This document shows, in pieces, positions 53,301-62,800 of a stretch of DNA of 64,000 bases. The translations under genes were made by a program, and so were the position numbers. The DNA comes from DASSBR01 sp035688265 (GTDB lineage Bacteria; Pseudomonadota; Gammaproteobacteria; Natronospirales; DASSBR01). The first letter of the stretch is position 1; the number at the start of each line of letters is the position of its first letter. A model generated the notes under the pieces. It had not been told where the DNA came from, searched no databases, and saw nothing but the letters and a program-made list of their open reading frames with translations. The stretch covers positions 1 to 64,000 of the forward strand of contig DASSNE010000003.1 of NCBI GenBank assembly GCA_035688265.1, read 5' to 3'.

Positions 53301-54121
53301 GTCTGATCGGTGATCAGGATCGGATCCAGCGTCGTCAGACTGCTGATCGAAGGCGACACATCGGTCCAGGTGGCCGGTCCGGACTTCGGTAGCGGCGGAA
53401 TGCGCTTCTCCGGCGGCGTGACCCGAAAGACCGGGCCGTCGGAATTGGTCATGATGATGCCGGTCTTCGGGTCGAAGCCGATATTGAATTCGCCGGAGGC
53501 GGCGTTGGCGGACGAATGCGCGCCCGGTGCGAAAACCTGGTAGCGCGGCACGCCCGGCGCGATCGGCGTCGCCTGTCCGAAGCTGGTACTGCTGCCGCCG
53601 CTGGTGGCGCCGGCGACCAGGTCGATCTTGACGTGCACCGTTTCGCCGGTCGGGGTGTACGGCACGACCTTGACGGTAAATGTCTTGGTGCCGTTGAAGG
53701 CGCGCAGCGTGGTCACTTCCGGATCGGCTTGGCTGGCCGATTGCGTCTTCGCCTGCTCCGAGCCGTTGGTCGTGGTCACGTTGCCGGCATAGACGTACAG
53801 GTCATAGTCCGAATTACCGGTGCCCGCGTCGGTCCAGCTCAGGCTGAAGCGAATCAATTCGCCGGGATGGGTGCTGGTGTAGTCATCCGGCAGCGACACG
53901 GTCAGCGCGAAATTATCGCAAGGCTCCACCGGACTGTTGCATCGCGGGCCGACGTCGACTTCCGGGAGCGGTGTCGGGTTGGCGATACTGAAAGGCCCGG
54001 CCGTGTAAGTGACCGGGCCCGAGGTGGCGGTGAGCGTGCCGCTGGCAGGTGTCGCGGCGTATGCGGCCCCCCCTGCCGCCAGCGCGATTCCGAGCAGCAA
54101 AAAAGACATCCGATGTCGCAT
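50363..54121 (-). CDS. Secreted multidomain protein: BNR propeller, FnIII, PKD
   Basis: The 1252-residue exported protein has a signal peptide (AGGAAYA, cleavage near residue 22). A prepeptidase-C-like beta domain (about 70-170: GELIRFSLSWTDAGTGNSDYDLYVYAGN) is followed by a sialidase-like propeller (about 200-640) with Asp-box repeats YSDDDGASW, SDDGGVSF, LDAGLTW, SHDHGQTW and YDGGKTW. Then come a fibronectin type III domain (about 650-740), an about 170-residue beta region, a PKD domain (about 925-1010: VTFDASGSHDPDSGD) and two C-terminal beta domains. Sialidase catalytic residues cannot be confirmed, so the function is unknown. GGGAGG precedes the ATG. The divergent tetR and an operator copy suggest local control. 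Confidence 0.88.
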   Translation of the reverse strand: MRHRMSFLLLGIALAAGGAAYAATPASGTLTATSGPVTYTAGPFSIANPTPLPEVDVGPRCNSPVEPCDNFALTVSLPDDYTSTHPGELIRFSLSWTDAGTGNSDYDLYVYAGNVTTTNGSEQAKTQSASQADPEVTTLRAFNGTKTFTVKVVPYTPTGETVHVKIDLVAGATSGGSSTSFGQATPIAPGVPRYQVFAPGAHSSANAASGEFNIGFDPKTGIIMTNSDGPVFRVTPPEKRIPPLPKSGPATWTDVSPSISSLTTLDPILITDQTTGRTFISNLTTGANVLFAYSDDDGASWIQASASPPNGGADHETIASGPYPSLLPVPNPLYPNAVYYCSQDIVGPAMCQRSDDGGVSFGPGVPIYLGNGITACSGLHGHAKVGPDGAVYVPTAFCGTGQGGVVSLDAGLTWTDFIIPGSQSFEGGSTDPSIAIDQANTVYECYVDGQGPEHHVHVAVSHDHGQTWVNNTDIGAPVGVIMADFPEAIAGSPGRAACGFLGSNVAGNHESLDYPGNWYLFIATTYDGGKTWTTVNATPNDPVQGHGGIWNSGGGNLNRNLLDFNEVTMDNHGNVLFGYDDGCVTDTCIQGGGVKNDFVAYQRVARQTGGKPLLAKFDPVEPAAPAQPYLQGTRTAARTDLTWNAPDNGGSDIAAYAIYRGTSPGGETQIATVSGDKTQYEDASVDATVPTYYYKIVATNAEGSGPASNEVGLQVTVSRTADPCKAPGPTLLVDASGDSLTGTAGTDMKSLQVSQPYQADGTTKLRFQINTDPGQTLQLPGSYWYVSFKTPDGTIHGVRMFYPQLSTTSATPQFESYVASPNSSGTTDGRFVQAGSEKPADPSSFYDAANGVIVIIVPIADLGLQAGDTIGGFNAAVVQSVNTPVTGLGETVDEMPDGLAYQGSYTVSSNDQCAPNNPPLAVLTAEPTGGNTPVDVTFDASGSHDPDSGDSVASYTYDFGDGSTPVTTSTPTATHTYKTAGDYRATLTVTDTHGATSKNAALVGIAARTAFEDNDSHIAYSNGWQNVQDSDATAGHFDLLAAKSGQHGMSLTFDLGSSEGTIQYAYATSTKGGSADVYIDGQFVRTISYRGGSGSMHQPAFGATTEFSVSGQGSHTIELRNVTGAAYVDRFRIAGASSDAQPATEPGDTTAQTATVATGQPSTAQLMVPRIATGISVVAESANNVPFKLLVLDPHGSIVGTVNSAPDGTAAFETSAVVPGVYVVQLVNLGSAPAKIWTAATPQIKYQQGEED

Positions 54122-54159
54122 AAAGCCTCCCGAGCCGTTCCAGGGCTGGTTATGTTTGG

Positions 54160-54171
54160 TAGTGGTACTAC
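54160..54171. promoter_or_regulatory. Operator-like TAGTGGTACTAC, copy near the secreted gene
   Basis: The 12-mer is identical to the core of the palindrome at 54270-54287. It lies about 40 bases upstream of the secreted protein ATG, between weak minus-strand -35 (TTTAGA) and -10-like sequences, a place where a repressor would block transcription. Confidence 0.6.
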
Positions 54172-54256
54172 GACTTCTAAAACTACCGGCGTGAGCGACA
54201 GCGGGTCAATCAGGTGGTTCCCTAGGATTCCGTGATACAGCGCACAGATTGGGATA

Positions 54257-54287
54257 TTGCTTTAGCCAAGATAGTGGTACTACTATC
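54257..54287 (+). promoter_or_regulatory. tetR promoter overlapped by palindromic operator
   Basis: GATAGTGGTACTACTATC (54270-54287) is a near-perfect palindrome with one symmetric mismatch pair. It overlaps TACTAT (54281-54286), a -10 box ending six bases before the tetR ATG; a weak -35 TTGCTT lies 18 bases upstream. This suggests autorepression and a leaderless transcript. Confidence 0.65.
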
Positions 54288-54292
54288 AGCGC

Positions 54293-54922
54293 ATGGATAC
54301 GTCTCATGCTCCCAGCCGGGCCCGGCTGTTGCGGGCCGGCAAGACACTGATGGCGGAGGTGGGCTATGAGCACGCGGCGACGGCCGCGATTGCCCGCCGC
54401 GCGGCGACCTCCGAATCGCAACTGGTGCGTTATTTCGGCGGCAAGGCCGGCCTGTTGGAGGCTGTATTTGACGACGGCTGGCAGCAGATCAACGCCCGGA
54501 TCAACGGGCTGATTGAACCCGAACAGGATACGCGTACTGCGCTCACCGCGGTTCTCGGCATGTTCATTGCCGCGATGGATGACGACCCCGATCTCGCCCA
54601 GCTGTTTCTCTTCGAAGCCCGGCGGCCGCGTGGAGCGCACGGCGAACTCCATCTGTCGGACGGCTTTCTCGGTTTTCTCGATCGCATGCACCAGCTGATC
54701 CGCCGGGGCCAGCGCGACGGCACGCTGGCCCCGGCGTTCAGGTCCGAAGTCCTGTTATCCGCGTTGCTGGGCGCGGCCGAAGCGATGGTGCGCGACCGCC
54801 TGCTCGGCAGCCGCCGCGGCGAACGGACGCGGCGCTCCGGCAGCGAAGTCCAGCGCGTGTTCGAGGCGATGCTGACGGGCTTCGCACCGGCGACCCAATC
54901 GGGTATCCTGTCGCACAGCTGA
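54293..54922 (+). CDS. TetR family transcriptional regulator
   Basis: The 209-residue protein has the N-terminal TetR helix-turn-helix (RLLRAGKTLMAEVGYEHAAT, then SESQLVRYFGGKAGLLEAVF) at about residues 10-58 and an all-helical ligand-binding C-terminal domain of unknown specificity. It is divergent from the 1252-residue secreted protein gene. Two copies of TAGTGGTACTAC in the 171-base intergenic region are probable operators, one over its own promoter. The target is therefore inferred to be itself and the secreted protein. Confidence 0.92.
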   Translation: MDTSHAPSRARLLRAGKTLMAEVGYEHAATAAIARRAATSESQLVRYFGGKAGLLEAVFDDGWQQINARINGLIEPEQDTRTALTAVLGMFIAAMDDDPDLAQLFLFEARRPRGAHGELHLSDGFLGFLDRMHQLIRRGQRDGTLAPAFRSEVLLSALLGAAEAMVRDRLLGSRRGERTRRSGSEVQRVFEAMLTGFAPATQSGILSHS

Positions 54923-55033
54923 TCTGCGGCAAGGGATACCGCCACAGGGATTTCGCTAGTAGTTCAGCGGGTATCGGTATGTTTAACTGAATATCCGCTT
55001 CGAGCTTCGAACAGGGATGTGAAGAGCCGACCT

Positions 55034-56119
55034 ATGCGAGCAGCGACTGTCTGCCGGTTAACATTGTCTGCGGCGATCGGGATCGCCGCGGCCGGCGCCG
55101 CTTTCGCCGGCGGCATGCCCCCCGGAAGGAGCCTGGAACCCGCCGCGAAACCCGCGGAGCCCCCCATGACCGAGGCGGTCCGACCGGTTTCCGCCCTCGC
55201 CAACGTACCGGTTCGCATCGCCGGGCGCATTCACCACACACTGTACCAGGCCGCCCGCGAGGCGGGCCTCAGCAAATCGATGACGCGGGCACTGATCGGG
55301 CTGTTTGCGCGCCAGGTCGACTATCGCCAGGATATCCATGCCGGCGACCGCTTCGTGGTCGTCTACCAGCCGACGGAAGCGGACCCCACGATCGCCGCGG
55401 CGGAACTCGATCTCAACGACACGACCCTGCGCGCATTCCGCTACACCGACGGCGACGGCAATCCCGCCTATTACACGCTACACGGGAAGCCGCTCAAGCC
55501 AACGCTGCTGCGCACTCCGCTCGACTACACCCGCGTCAGCTCGCCGTTCTCGCTGCGCCGCCTGAACCCGGTGCTGCATATCTACCGGCCGCACTACGGG
55601 GTCGATCTGGCGGCGCCGGCAGGTACGCCGATTCACGCCGCCGGCCCGGGGCGGGTGACATTTCGCGGCCGCGACGGCGGTTACGGCAACCTGATCATCA
55701 TCGACAATCCGGGGCCGTATTCGACGCGCTACGGGCACATGTCGCGCTTCGCGAAGGGCATTCACGTCGGCAGCCACGTGAAACAGGGGGAAGTGATCGG
55801 CTACGTCGGCTCGACCGGGCTTGCGACCGGGCCGCACCTGCACTTCGAGATTCGTGTCAACGGCAAGCCGGAGCCGCCGCTCAAGGTGCCGCTGCCGCGC
55901 GAGGCGCTGAGCGAAGCGCAGTTGATGGCCTACGAAAACGAGATCACGCCGCTGCTCGAAGATCTCGACCCGACGCCGCTCCGCCCCACCGGCGGCGCCG
56001 TGGCGGATAACGATCCGCCCGCGGCCCTGCCGGCCTTCCTGCCCTCGGACGGCAAGCCTGCGCCATTGTGCGTGGTGCAGCCGCCCAGCGACACGATCCT
56101 CGCGCTGCTGGGCGAATAG
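55034..56119 (+). CDS. M23 family (LytM-type) peptidoglycan endopeptidase
   Basis: The 361-residue exported protein has a signal peptide (AAAGAAFAGG), an OapA/Csd3-like middle domain (about 60-170: VRIAGRIHHTLYQAAREAGLS, then LFARQVDYRQDIHAGDRFVVVY) and an M23 domain with zinc ligands in HYGVDLAAPAGTPIHAA and GPHLHFEIRVNG, plus the YGHMSRF histidine. It should cleave peptide cross-links during growth or division. A GTG at 55019 is an alternative start. It ends 3 bases from the convergent M1 peptidase gene. Confidence 0.93.
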   Translation: MRAATVCRLTLSAAIGIAAAGAAFAGGMPPGRSLEPAAKPAEPPMTEAVRPVSALANVPVRIAGRIHHTLYQAAREAGLSKSMTRALIGLFARQVDYRQDIHAGDRFVVVYQPTEADPTIAAAELDLNDTTLRAFRYTDGDGNPAYYTLHGKPLKPTLLRTPLDYTRVSSPFSLRRLNPVLHIYRPHYGVDLAAPAGTPIHAAGPGRVTFRGRDGGYGNLIIIDNPGPYSTRYGHMSRFAKGIHVGSHVKQGEVIGYVGSTGLATGPHLHFEIRVNGKPEPPLKVPLPREALSEAQLMAYENEITPLLEDLDPTPLRPTGGAVADNDPPAALPAFLPSDGKPAPLCVVQPPSDTILALLGE

Positions 56120-56122
56120 CCC

Positions 56123-58114
56123 CTACTTCACCGTAAACGTATCGTTGCTCCGGTCGCCGTCCGGAATGACGTGATCGGGATCGATGGTCGCTGATTTCAC
56201 CCGCTTGTCGCCGGGCACCGTGACCTCGAACTGGTGGTGGCGCTGCCAGGTTTCCACCGGCACCCGCACACGCCGCGTGCTGCCGTCGACATAGGTCACC
56301 TGCAGCGTCGCCGGCATCACCAGCTTGTCGAGATTCGCGACCGTGACCAGCGCGCCCTGGGCCGGGTCGTTGTCGACGTATTTCACGCCTTCAACCGCCA
56401 TGTCGAGCTGCCAGTTGTTTGCAAACCAGCCGCGCCAGAACCACGACAACTCCTCGCCGCCGGCGCTCGACATCGCGCGGAAGAAATCCGACGGCGACGG
56501 GTGCTTGAATGCCCAGGCCTGCGCGTACTGGCGGAACGCGGTATCGAAACGTTGCGGCCCGAGAATCTGGTCGCGCAGCAGCATCAGGCCGAGCGCCGTC
56601 TTGAAGTAAGTCACCGGGTGCCGGTACTTCTCCTTGAGCACGTCCGGGAACATCATGATCGGCGGCGCATTCGGGTCCTTCAGCACCGACTGGATTTCGT
56701 CGACCGGGTTGCCGCCGCCGGGCGCGTATTCGCTGTCGCGCTTGGGCGCGAATTCGCCGTGGTTGTAGGCATGCGCGGCGAGCACGTCGACGAACGTGTT
56801 GAAGCCCTCATCCATCCACGCGTCGCGGCGCTCGTTGGAGCCGACGATCATCGGGAACCAGGCGTGGCCGACTTCATGCGTCGTCAGGCCGAACAGGCCC
56901 TTGCCGCCGGTCTTCCACCAGTCGAACACGATGCCCGGATATTCCATGCCGCCGGCGATGCCGGCCTCGGCAATCTCGCTCGGCCACGGAAATTCCACGC
57001 CGGTGTACTTCGAGAAGAATTCGACCGTCGCCTTGACGAACTGCGTCGAGCGGTCCCAGCCGCCATCCTTGAGGCTTTCAACCGGGTACGCCGACTCGGC
57101 GAGTGCATGCCTGCCGCTCGGCAGGTTGATGCGGGCGGCGTCCCAGACGTAGGCGGTCGACGCGCCGAAGGCGACGTCGCGCGTGTTGTTCATGTGGAAG
57201 TGCCAGGTCAGCGTGCCGCTGTGCGTCGGCCGGCTGGCCGGATCGTTGACTTCGGCCGGCGTGCGGATCAGCACCGTCTTGTCGCTGTGATGCGCCTTCT
57301 CAAGCCGCTCGCGCTCGGTCTTCGTCAGCACCTCGTCCGGGTTCATCAGCTTGCCCGAACCGACGACGATCATGTTCCACGGCACGGTCACGCTGTAATC
57401 GATATCGCCGTATTCGAGGTAAAACTCGTTGTTGGTGAACGGCAGCGTGTTCCAGCCGCGCAGGTCGTCGAAGACGCACAGGCGCGGATACCACTGGGCG
57501 ATTTCGTACACGTCGCCGTTTTTGGTGTGATACCAGTCGGTGCGGCCGCCGAACTTGCCGGGGATCGTGTAGCTGTAAACGATTCGGACCTGCACCTGGC
57601 CATGCTTTGGCGCAAGCGGTTGCGGCAAATCGATGCGCATGCGCGTGTCGGAAACGATGAAATGCGCCGGCTTGAAGTGGCCGTCGCTGGCGACTTCGAC
57701 AGATTTGATGCGGTAGCCGTCGGTGTGCGCCGATTGCGGCGGCTCGTGATCGGCATCGTGCGTGAAGTTGGCGCGGGCGTCGGTGCGATAGCGGTTCTGG
57801 TCGAGTTGCAGCCACAGCAGGTGCAGCGTGTCGGGGCTGTGGTTGGTGTAGGTGATGGTCTCGCGGCCGCTCAGCGTTTTGTTCGCCGGGTCGAGCGTAG
57901 CGTGAATTTTGTAGTCGACGCGATTCTGCCAGTAGGCCGGCCCCGGCGTGCCGTTGGCCGAGCGGTACTGGTTGACCGGCTGCGGGTAATCGAACGGCGC
58001 GAAAGTCTGCAACGGATCGTAGTTGGAGCCGAATGACGCGGGGGCTGCGATGGCGGCATTCATGAAGGCGGCCGCGCCGAGCGCGACCAGCGTGGATAAC
58101 AGCAGCTTGGGCAT
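56123..58114 (-). CDS. M1 family metallopeptidase, exported
   Basis: The 663-residue aminopeptidase-like protein has a signal peptide (residues 1-23, AAIAA cleavage), an N-terminal beta domain (about 60-310) and the gluzincin catalytic site: HEVGH followed 18 residues later by the glutamate ligand in WMDEGFNTF. The GxMEN motif of classical M1 enzymes appears as AGGMEYPG. It probably degrades peptides in the periplasm. It is convergent with the M23 gene. Confidence 0.92.
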   Translation of the reverse strand: MPKLLLSTLVALGAAAFMNAAIAAPASFGSNYDPLQTFAPFDYPQPVNQYRSANGTPGPAYWQNRVDYKIHATLDPANKTLSGRETITYTNHSPDTLHLLWLQLDQNRYRTDARANFTHDADHEPPQSAHTDGYRIKSVEVASDGHFKPAHFIVSDTRMRIDLPQPLAPKHGQVQVRIVYSYTIPGKFGGRTDWYHTKNGDVYEIAQWYPRLCVFDDLRGWNTLPFTNNEFYLEYGDIDYSVTVPWNMIVVGSGKLMNPDEVLTKTERERLEKAHHSDKTVLIRTPAEVNDPASRPTHSGTLTWHFHMNNTRDVAFGASTAYVWDAARINLPSGRHALAESAYPVESLKDGGWDRSTQFVKATVEFFSKYTGVEFPWPSEIAEAGIAGGMEYPGIVFDWWKTGGKGLFGLTTHEVGHAWFPMIVGSNERRDAWMDEGFNTFVDVLAAHAYNHGEFAPKRDSEYAPGGGNPVDEIQSVLKDPNAPPIMMFPDVLKEKYRHPVTYFKTALGLMLLRDQILGPQRFDTAFRQYAQAWAFKHPSPSDFFRAMSSAGGEELSWFWRGWFANNWQLDMAVEGVKYVDNDPAQGALVTVANLDKLVMPATLQVTYVDGSTRRVRVPVETWQRHHQFEVTVPGDKRVKSATIDPDHVIPDGDRSNDTFTVK

Positions 58115-58248
58115 GGATGCTCCCGCTTATTGGATTTTAACGAAGCATCCATGCTTAATGGTTTAAGGACACTTTTAACCGACCGATAGTTCCAGCAAAG
58201 CGCTCTGAATCGGCGTCAACCCTTCGCCGGCGTGAGCGCAGGCGCACG

Positions 58249-58343
58249 CTGCGGTAGGTATTGCCGGGGCTGTGTGAGGCAGGATGCCGAACCCAGAGCC
58301 TGCAGGGACGTATTTACGGCGTCCCCGGAAATGCCTACCGCGG
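58249..58343. repeat. Structured intergenic repeat before tldD stop (copy 2)
   Basis: A 21-base imperfect inverted repeat (58249-58269 with 58323-58343, 18 of 21 pairs) encloses a smaller stem GGGACG/CGTCCC (58305-58310, 58320-58325) with loop TATTTACGG. The inner stem-loop, preceded by GAGCCTGCA, matches the element at 34312-34343. It fills most of the 263-base gap between the M1 gene and tldD, which otherwise shows no gene. Confidence 0.7.
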
Positions 58344-58377
58344 CGGGTGCCGAAAACGAAGCACTTGCAGCCGTAAT

Positions 58378-59817
58378 TTACGAAGTGCCGCCGACGGTCA
58401 GGCTGTCGACCTTCAGCGTGGGCTGACCGACGCCGACCGGGACGCTCTGCCCGTCCTTGCCGCAGGTGCCGATGCCTTCATCGAGCTTGAGGTCATTGCC
58501 GACCATGCTGACGCGGGTCAGCACATCCGGACCGTTGCCGATCAGGGTCGCGCCCTTGACCGGGCGAGTGAGCTTGCCGTTTTCGATCAGGTAGGCTTCG
58601 CTCGCCGAGAAGACGAACTTGCCCGAGGTGATGTCGACCTGGCCGCCGCCGAAGTTGGCCGCGTAGAGCCCTTTGCCGACCGAGGCGATGATTTCGGCCG
58701 GGTCGTGCGGCCCCGGGCGCATGTAGGTGTTGGTCATGCGCGGCATCGGCAGGTGGGCGAACGATTCGCGCCGGCCGTTGCCGGTGGGGCGCATGTTCAT
58801 CAGCCGCGCGTTCATCCTGTCCTGCATGTAGCCCTTGAGGATGCCGTTTTCGATCAGCACGGTGCATTCGGCGGGCGTGCCTTCATCGTCGATGCTGAGC
58901 GAACCGCGGCGATCGACGATGGTGCCGTCGTCGACCACCGTGCACAGTTCGCTGGCGACGCGCTCGCCGAGCCGGCCGGCGAACGCGGACGTGCCCTTGC
59001 GGTTGAAGTCGCCTTCGAGGCCGTGGCCGATGGCTTCGTGCAGCAGCACGCCGGGCCAGCCGGGGCCGAGTACCACCGGCATGGTGCCGGCCGGCGCGGG
59101 CTCCGCTTCGAGGTTGATCAGCGCGCTGCGCACCGCCTCGCGGCCCAGTTCCAGTGCGCGGTCTTCATCGATGAAATACTGGTAGCCGAAGCGCCCGCCG
59201 CCGCCGGCATAGCCCTGCTCGCGGCGGCCGTTTTCTTCGGCGATCACGGCGACGCTGAAGCGCACCAGCGGCCGCACGTCGCCCGCCAACGTGCCGTCGC
59301 TGCCGGCAATCATGATCGTGTCGTGAACCGCGCCCAGATTGACCATCACCTGCTTGACGCGCGGGTCCATGCGCCTGAGTTCCGCGTCGATACGCTGCAG
59401 CAGCGCGACCTTGTCGCTGTCGGCCAGCGTCGACAACGGATCGACCGGCGCGTAAAGTTGCGGCGCGTTGTGGGCATGCCAGGCCTGCAGCTTGCCCTCG
59501 CCGCCGCTGCGCGCAATCGCGCGCGCCATGTCCGACGCCTGCGTCAGCGCCGGCAGGAGAATTTCGTCCGAGTAGGCGAAGCCGGTTTTGTCGCCACTCA
59601 TCGCGCGCACGCCGACGCCCTGGTCGATGCTGTGCGTGCCTTCCTTGACGATGCCGTCCTCGAGCGCCCAGGATTCACGGCGGCTGAGCTGAAAGTACAG
59701 GTCGGCGTTGTCGATGCGCGCGCCCATGGCGCGGCCTAGCACGCCGGCAAGCTGGCTTTCGTCGAGGCCCGACGGCGTGAGGATGGTTTGTTTGGCGAGA
59801 TCGAGTGAGTTGCTCAT
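58378..59817 (-). CDS. tldD: Metalloprotease TldD
   Basis: The 479-residue TldD, with TldE/PmbA elsewhere, forms a heterodimeric zinc protease that matures small peptides such as microcin B17 and unfolds helical substrates. The metal site HEAIGHGLEGDFNRK is present (HEXXXH), as are GDKTGFAYSDEI and GGQVDITSGKFVFSASEAY. The ATG at 59817 gives the family length. It follows yhdP in the rng-yhdP-tldD order of gammaproteobacteria. Confidence 0.97.
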   Translation of the reverse strand: MSNSLDLAKQTILTPSGLDESQLAGVLGRAMGARIDNADLYFQLSRRESWALEDGIVKEGTHSIDQGVGVRAMSGDKTGFAYSDEILLPALTQASDMARAIARSGGEGKLQAWHAHNAPQLYAPVDPLSTLADSDKVALLQRIDAELRRMDPRVKQVMVNLGAVHDTIMIAGSDGTLAGDVRPLVRFSVAVIAEENGRREQGYAGGGGRFGYQYFIDEDRALELGREAVRSALINLEAEPAPAGTMPVVLGPGWPGVLLHEAIGHGLEGDFNRKGTSAFAGRLGERVASELCTVVDDGTIVDRRGSLSIDDEGTPAECTVLIENGILKGYMQDRMNARLMNMRPTGNGRRESFAHLPMPRMTNTYMRPGPHDPAEIIASVGKGLYAANFGGGQVDITSGKFVFSASEAYLIENGKLTRPVKGATLIGNGPDVLTRVSMVGNDLKLDEGIGTCGKDGQSVPVGVGQPTLKVDSLTVGGTS

Positions 59818-59840
59818 ATCACCATCATACCAAAGGACAC

Positions 59841-62800
59841 TTACCGCTCCGGCGACTTCGATCTCGGATTGGGCGTATTCTTCGGCGCCGACCCCGACAC
59901 CTTCTTCATCACCGGTTTGTCCCACGAGCCGCTGACATGATATTCGAGCTGTGTCGCCTGCTTCAGCGGCTTCTTGAAAATCTGCGTCAGCAGCAGCGCC
60001 GCCACGCCGGTGACCGGGCCGCCGGCGATCGCCGCGGCAATCGGCAGCGTCGAGGCAATGCTGGTGTCGATGATCACGTCTTCGTCGTAATCCTGCTTGC
60101 CGAGACCGATGCGGCCGACCACATGCACGTCGGCCACCGTGCTTTTCAGGCGGAAATCGTTGGTGTACGCGTTGCCGCTGATGATGTTGAAGGTACCGCC
60201 GATCGAGTCGTAGCCGAAGCCCTTGCCGAACACGTCGCTGAAGTTGAACAGCAGGTGGCGCGGCAGTGCGTTGAGGCTCAGCAGTGACAAGAGCCGCCCC
60301 GCGCCCGGCGAAATTTCCGTCAGCCGGCCGTTCTCGAGATGCACCGTAATCGCGCCGCCGAGCTTTTTCATGATGTCGCTCGACGGCGGCCCCGGCCAGT
60401 GCAGTTCCGCGTCGATCCTGGCATGCTGGGCCGTGATCGCAGCCGGCAACCCGAGCGCCTTGAAGGCGGCGCCGACATCGTCGCTGCGCGCGGCCGCCGC
60501 GATGCGCGTGTGCTGGCGCCGGTTGTCGTCGACGATCCAGGTACCGTACATGTTGATCTTGAGCGCCTTCTGCGTCGCCGAAAAATACGGCACCACGATG
60601 CCGCCCGGCGCCTGCAGCAGCTTGAATGCCAGCCGGCCGAGGTCGCGCTTGCCGATTTGCGTATCCTGGCTCGCGAACTTGATCGGCGGCAGCGTCGTCG
60701 GCGACAGCTTCATGTTGCCGCCGTGGCCGACGGCAAAATTCGAATCGAGGTGCAGATAGTTGAGGGCAACCGCATAGGGATGATCGTTGTCGACCGCCGC
60801 CGGCAGCACGATCGACCCCGCCGCGTCCGGGCCGGCCAGCTCCAGCCGGTAGCCGCCGGCGGCGGTGTCGTGCATCTGCACGTGAACCGCGTGAAAGTGT
60901 TGGCCCAGCGCGTCGACCTGGCCGATCGTCAGGTCGAGGTCGATGTTTTGCGGCGCGGCGGTGCTGTTGCCGCTGCCGACCAGGCCGCCGAGTTGCTGCC
61001 ATTCGGCGAGCGACACGCGGTCGAGATGGCCGTCGATCCGCAGCCCCGCCTTGGGCAGCACTACCTTGCTGGCACCGAAGTGGATCACGCCGGTCCTGAT
61101 CGCCACCCCGTGCTTGCCCGTATCGGCGAGGTCGATTTGCGCCTGCACGGCATCGCCGTAATGCGCGCCGATCTCGTAGCCGTTATCGCCGATCACGACT
61201 TTGAGCGTCGTCTTGACCGCCTTCGGGCCGGGCTTGGCGAACGGCGCCGGCAGCTTGAGTTCGAGGCCCTTGAGATCGGACTGCGCGCTCACCGTCAGCG
61301 GCGCGCTGCCCGCGGCGAACTCGTTCGGCAGCAGCACTTGCGCCTGCCAGGCGAATTTCCCCCGCGCCACGTCGGCGTGCGGCGCGCCCAGTGCTTTCGT
61401 CAATGTCGCGGCGGTCGCGCTGCCGGTGAGGCCGATGCGCGTGGCGTCGGCGCGGTGCGGCGCCGGATGCACGGTAATCGTGACCGGTTCGCCCAGGAAT
61501 TCGCCGGTCAGGCCGGTCGGGCTGTCGAGCCCGGTGTTGGCGAAATCGAGCTGACCCTTGAGGTTCTTGAAAGTCTGCGACAGGCTGGAGAGCCTGGTAT
61601 CGATGCCGTGCAGATGCGCCTGGCCGTGTACCTGGAACTTGTCGATGTCGGTCAGTGGCAGGTCGATTTTGACGTCCACGTCGAGCTTGCCGTGGGCTTC
61701 GGTCTGGGTGATGTACGGCCCGAACTTTTTGGCGATCGGCGAGTGGCGCAGGAAGTCCATCGCATCGGCGGCGTCGCCGCGCGCGGTGCCGCTCACCTCG
61801 AGCACCGCCGCCGCCAGGTCGGCAATCGCCGCCTGCGACCCGCCCATCGCCATCCCGCTGATCGTGCCGGAATGCACCTTCGCCGACAGCCCTTCATCCT
61901 TGAAGATGACTTCCGCGTCGAGGTTCGTTACGGGCGGCCAGTGCGGGTCGAACTTGATGCGCGTGTTGACGAGGTCGAAATCGACCTTGAACAGGCCGTT
62001 GCGGTTGCGGAACGGGAACTGATCTGCCGCGCCGCGAAAAATCACCTCGACGCGCGGCACCTGGCCGCTCTTGACCGAGCGATCCACCCACGCGGTCACC
62101 TCCGGCGGCATGATGCCGACCGGCAGGTACTCCGACTTGTGGACGAGATCGATGCCGCTGGCCGTCGCTTCAACGTCAAGCACCGGCGCACTACCGCCCG
62201 CGGGCAGCAGCACGCTGAAGCGGCCTGCCGTTGCGATGTCGGCGTTCGCAAGGCTGAACTGATCGCTGGCAATGCGCCAGCCGGCGGCTCCATGCTTGAA
62301 GGTCAGCGGCAACTTTGCGTGCGCCAGCGGGATCGGGCCGCGAAACAGGCCGGGGAAATCGATGGCCATGTTGCCACCGGTCAGTGCCAGCTTTCCGCCG
62401 CTGTCGGTGCGCCAGTGGAGATCGGCGCTCAGCGTACTGGCGTCGGCAGGATTGGACGACAGCGGCCGCACCCGGCCCTGTACTGCCACCGGCTGCAGCC
62501 CGACACCGCGGCCTGACAGCGTCAGGTTCACCTGCCCGCCATGCAGATCGAGTGGCACCCTGGGCGCCAGCTTCGGCACACTCTCGAGCCTGAGCGCGGC
62601 GAGCTTCAGGCGACCCTGCCAGTGCCAGTCGCCGTGCGGCTGCGGCCGCGTGAAGGCGAAATGGCCATTCAGGCTTTGCCCCATCGCCTTGGGCAGCCCG
62701 ATCGAGAGTTGCACGTGCGGTGTGCTGCCGCTGGCGCGCGCGTCAAGGTTGTGAAACTGCCAACCCTTGATCTTGTGCGCCGGCGCGTTGAGCACAATCG

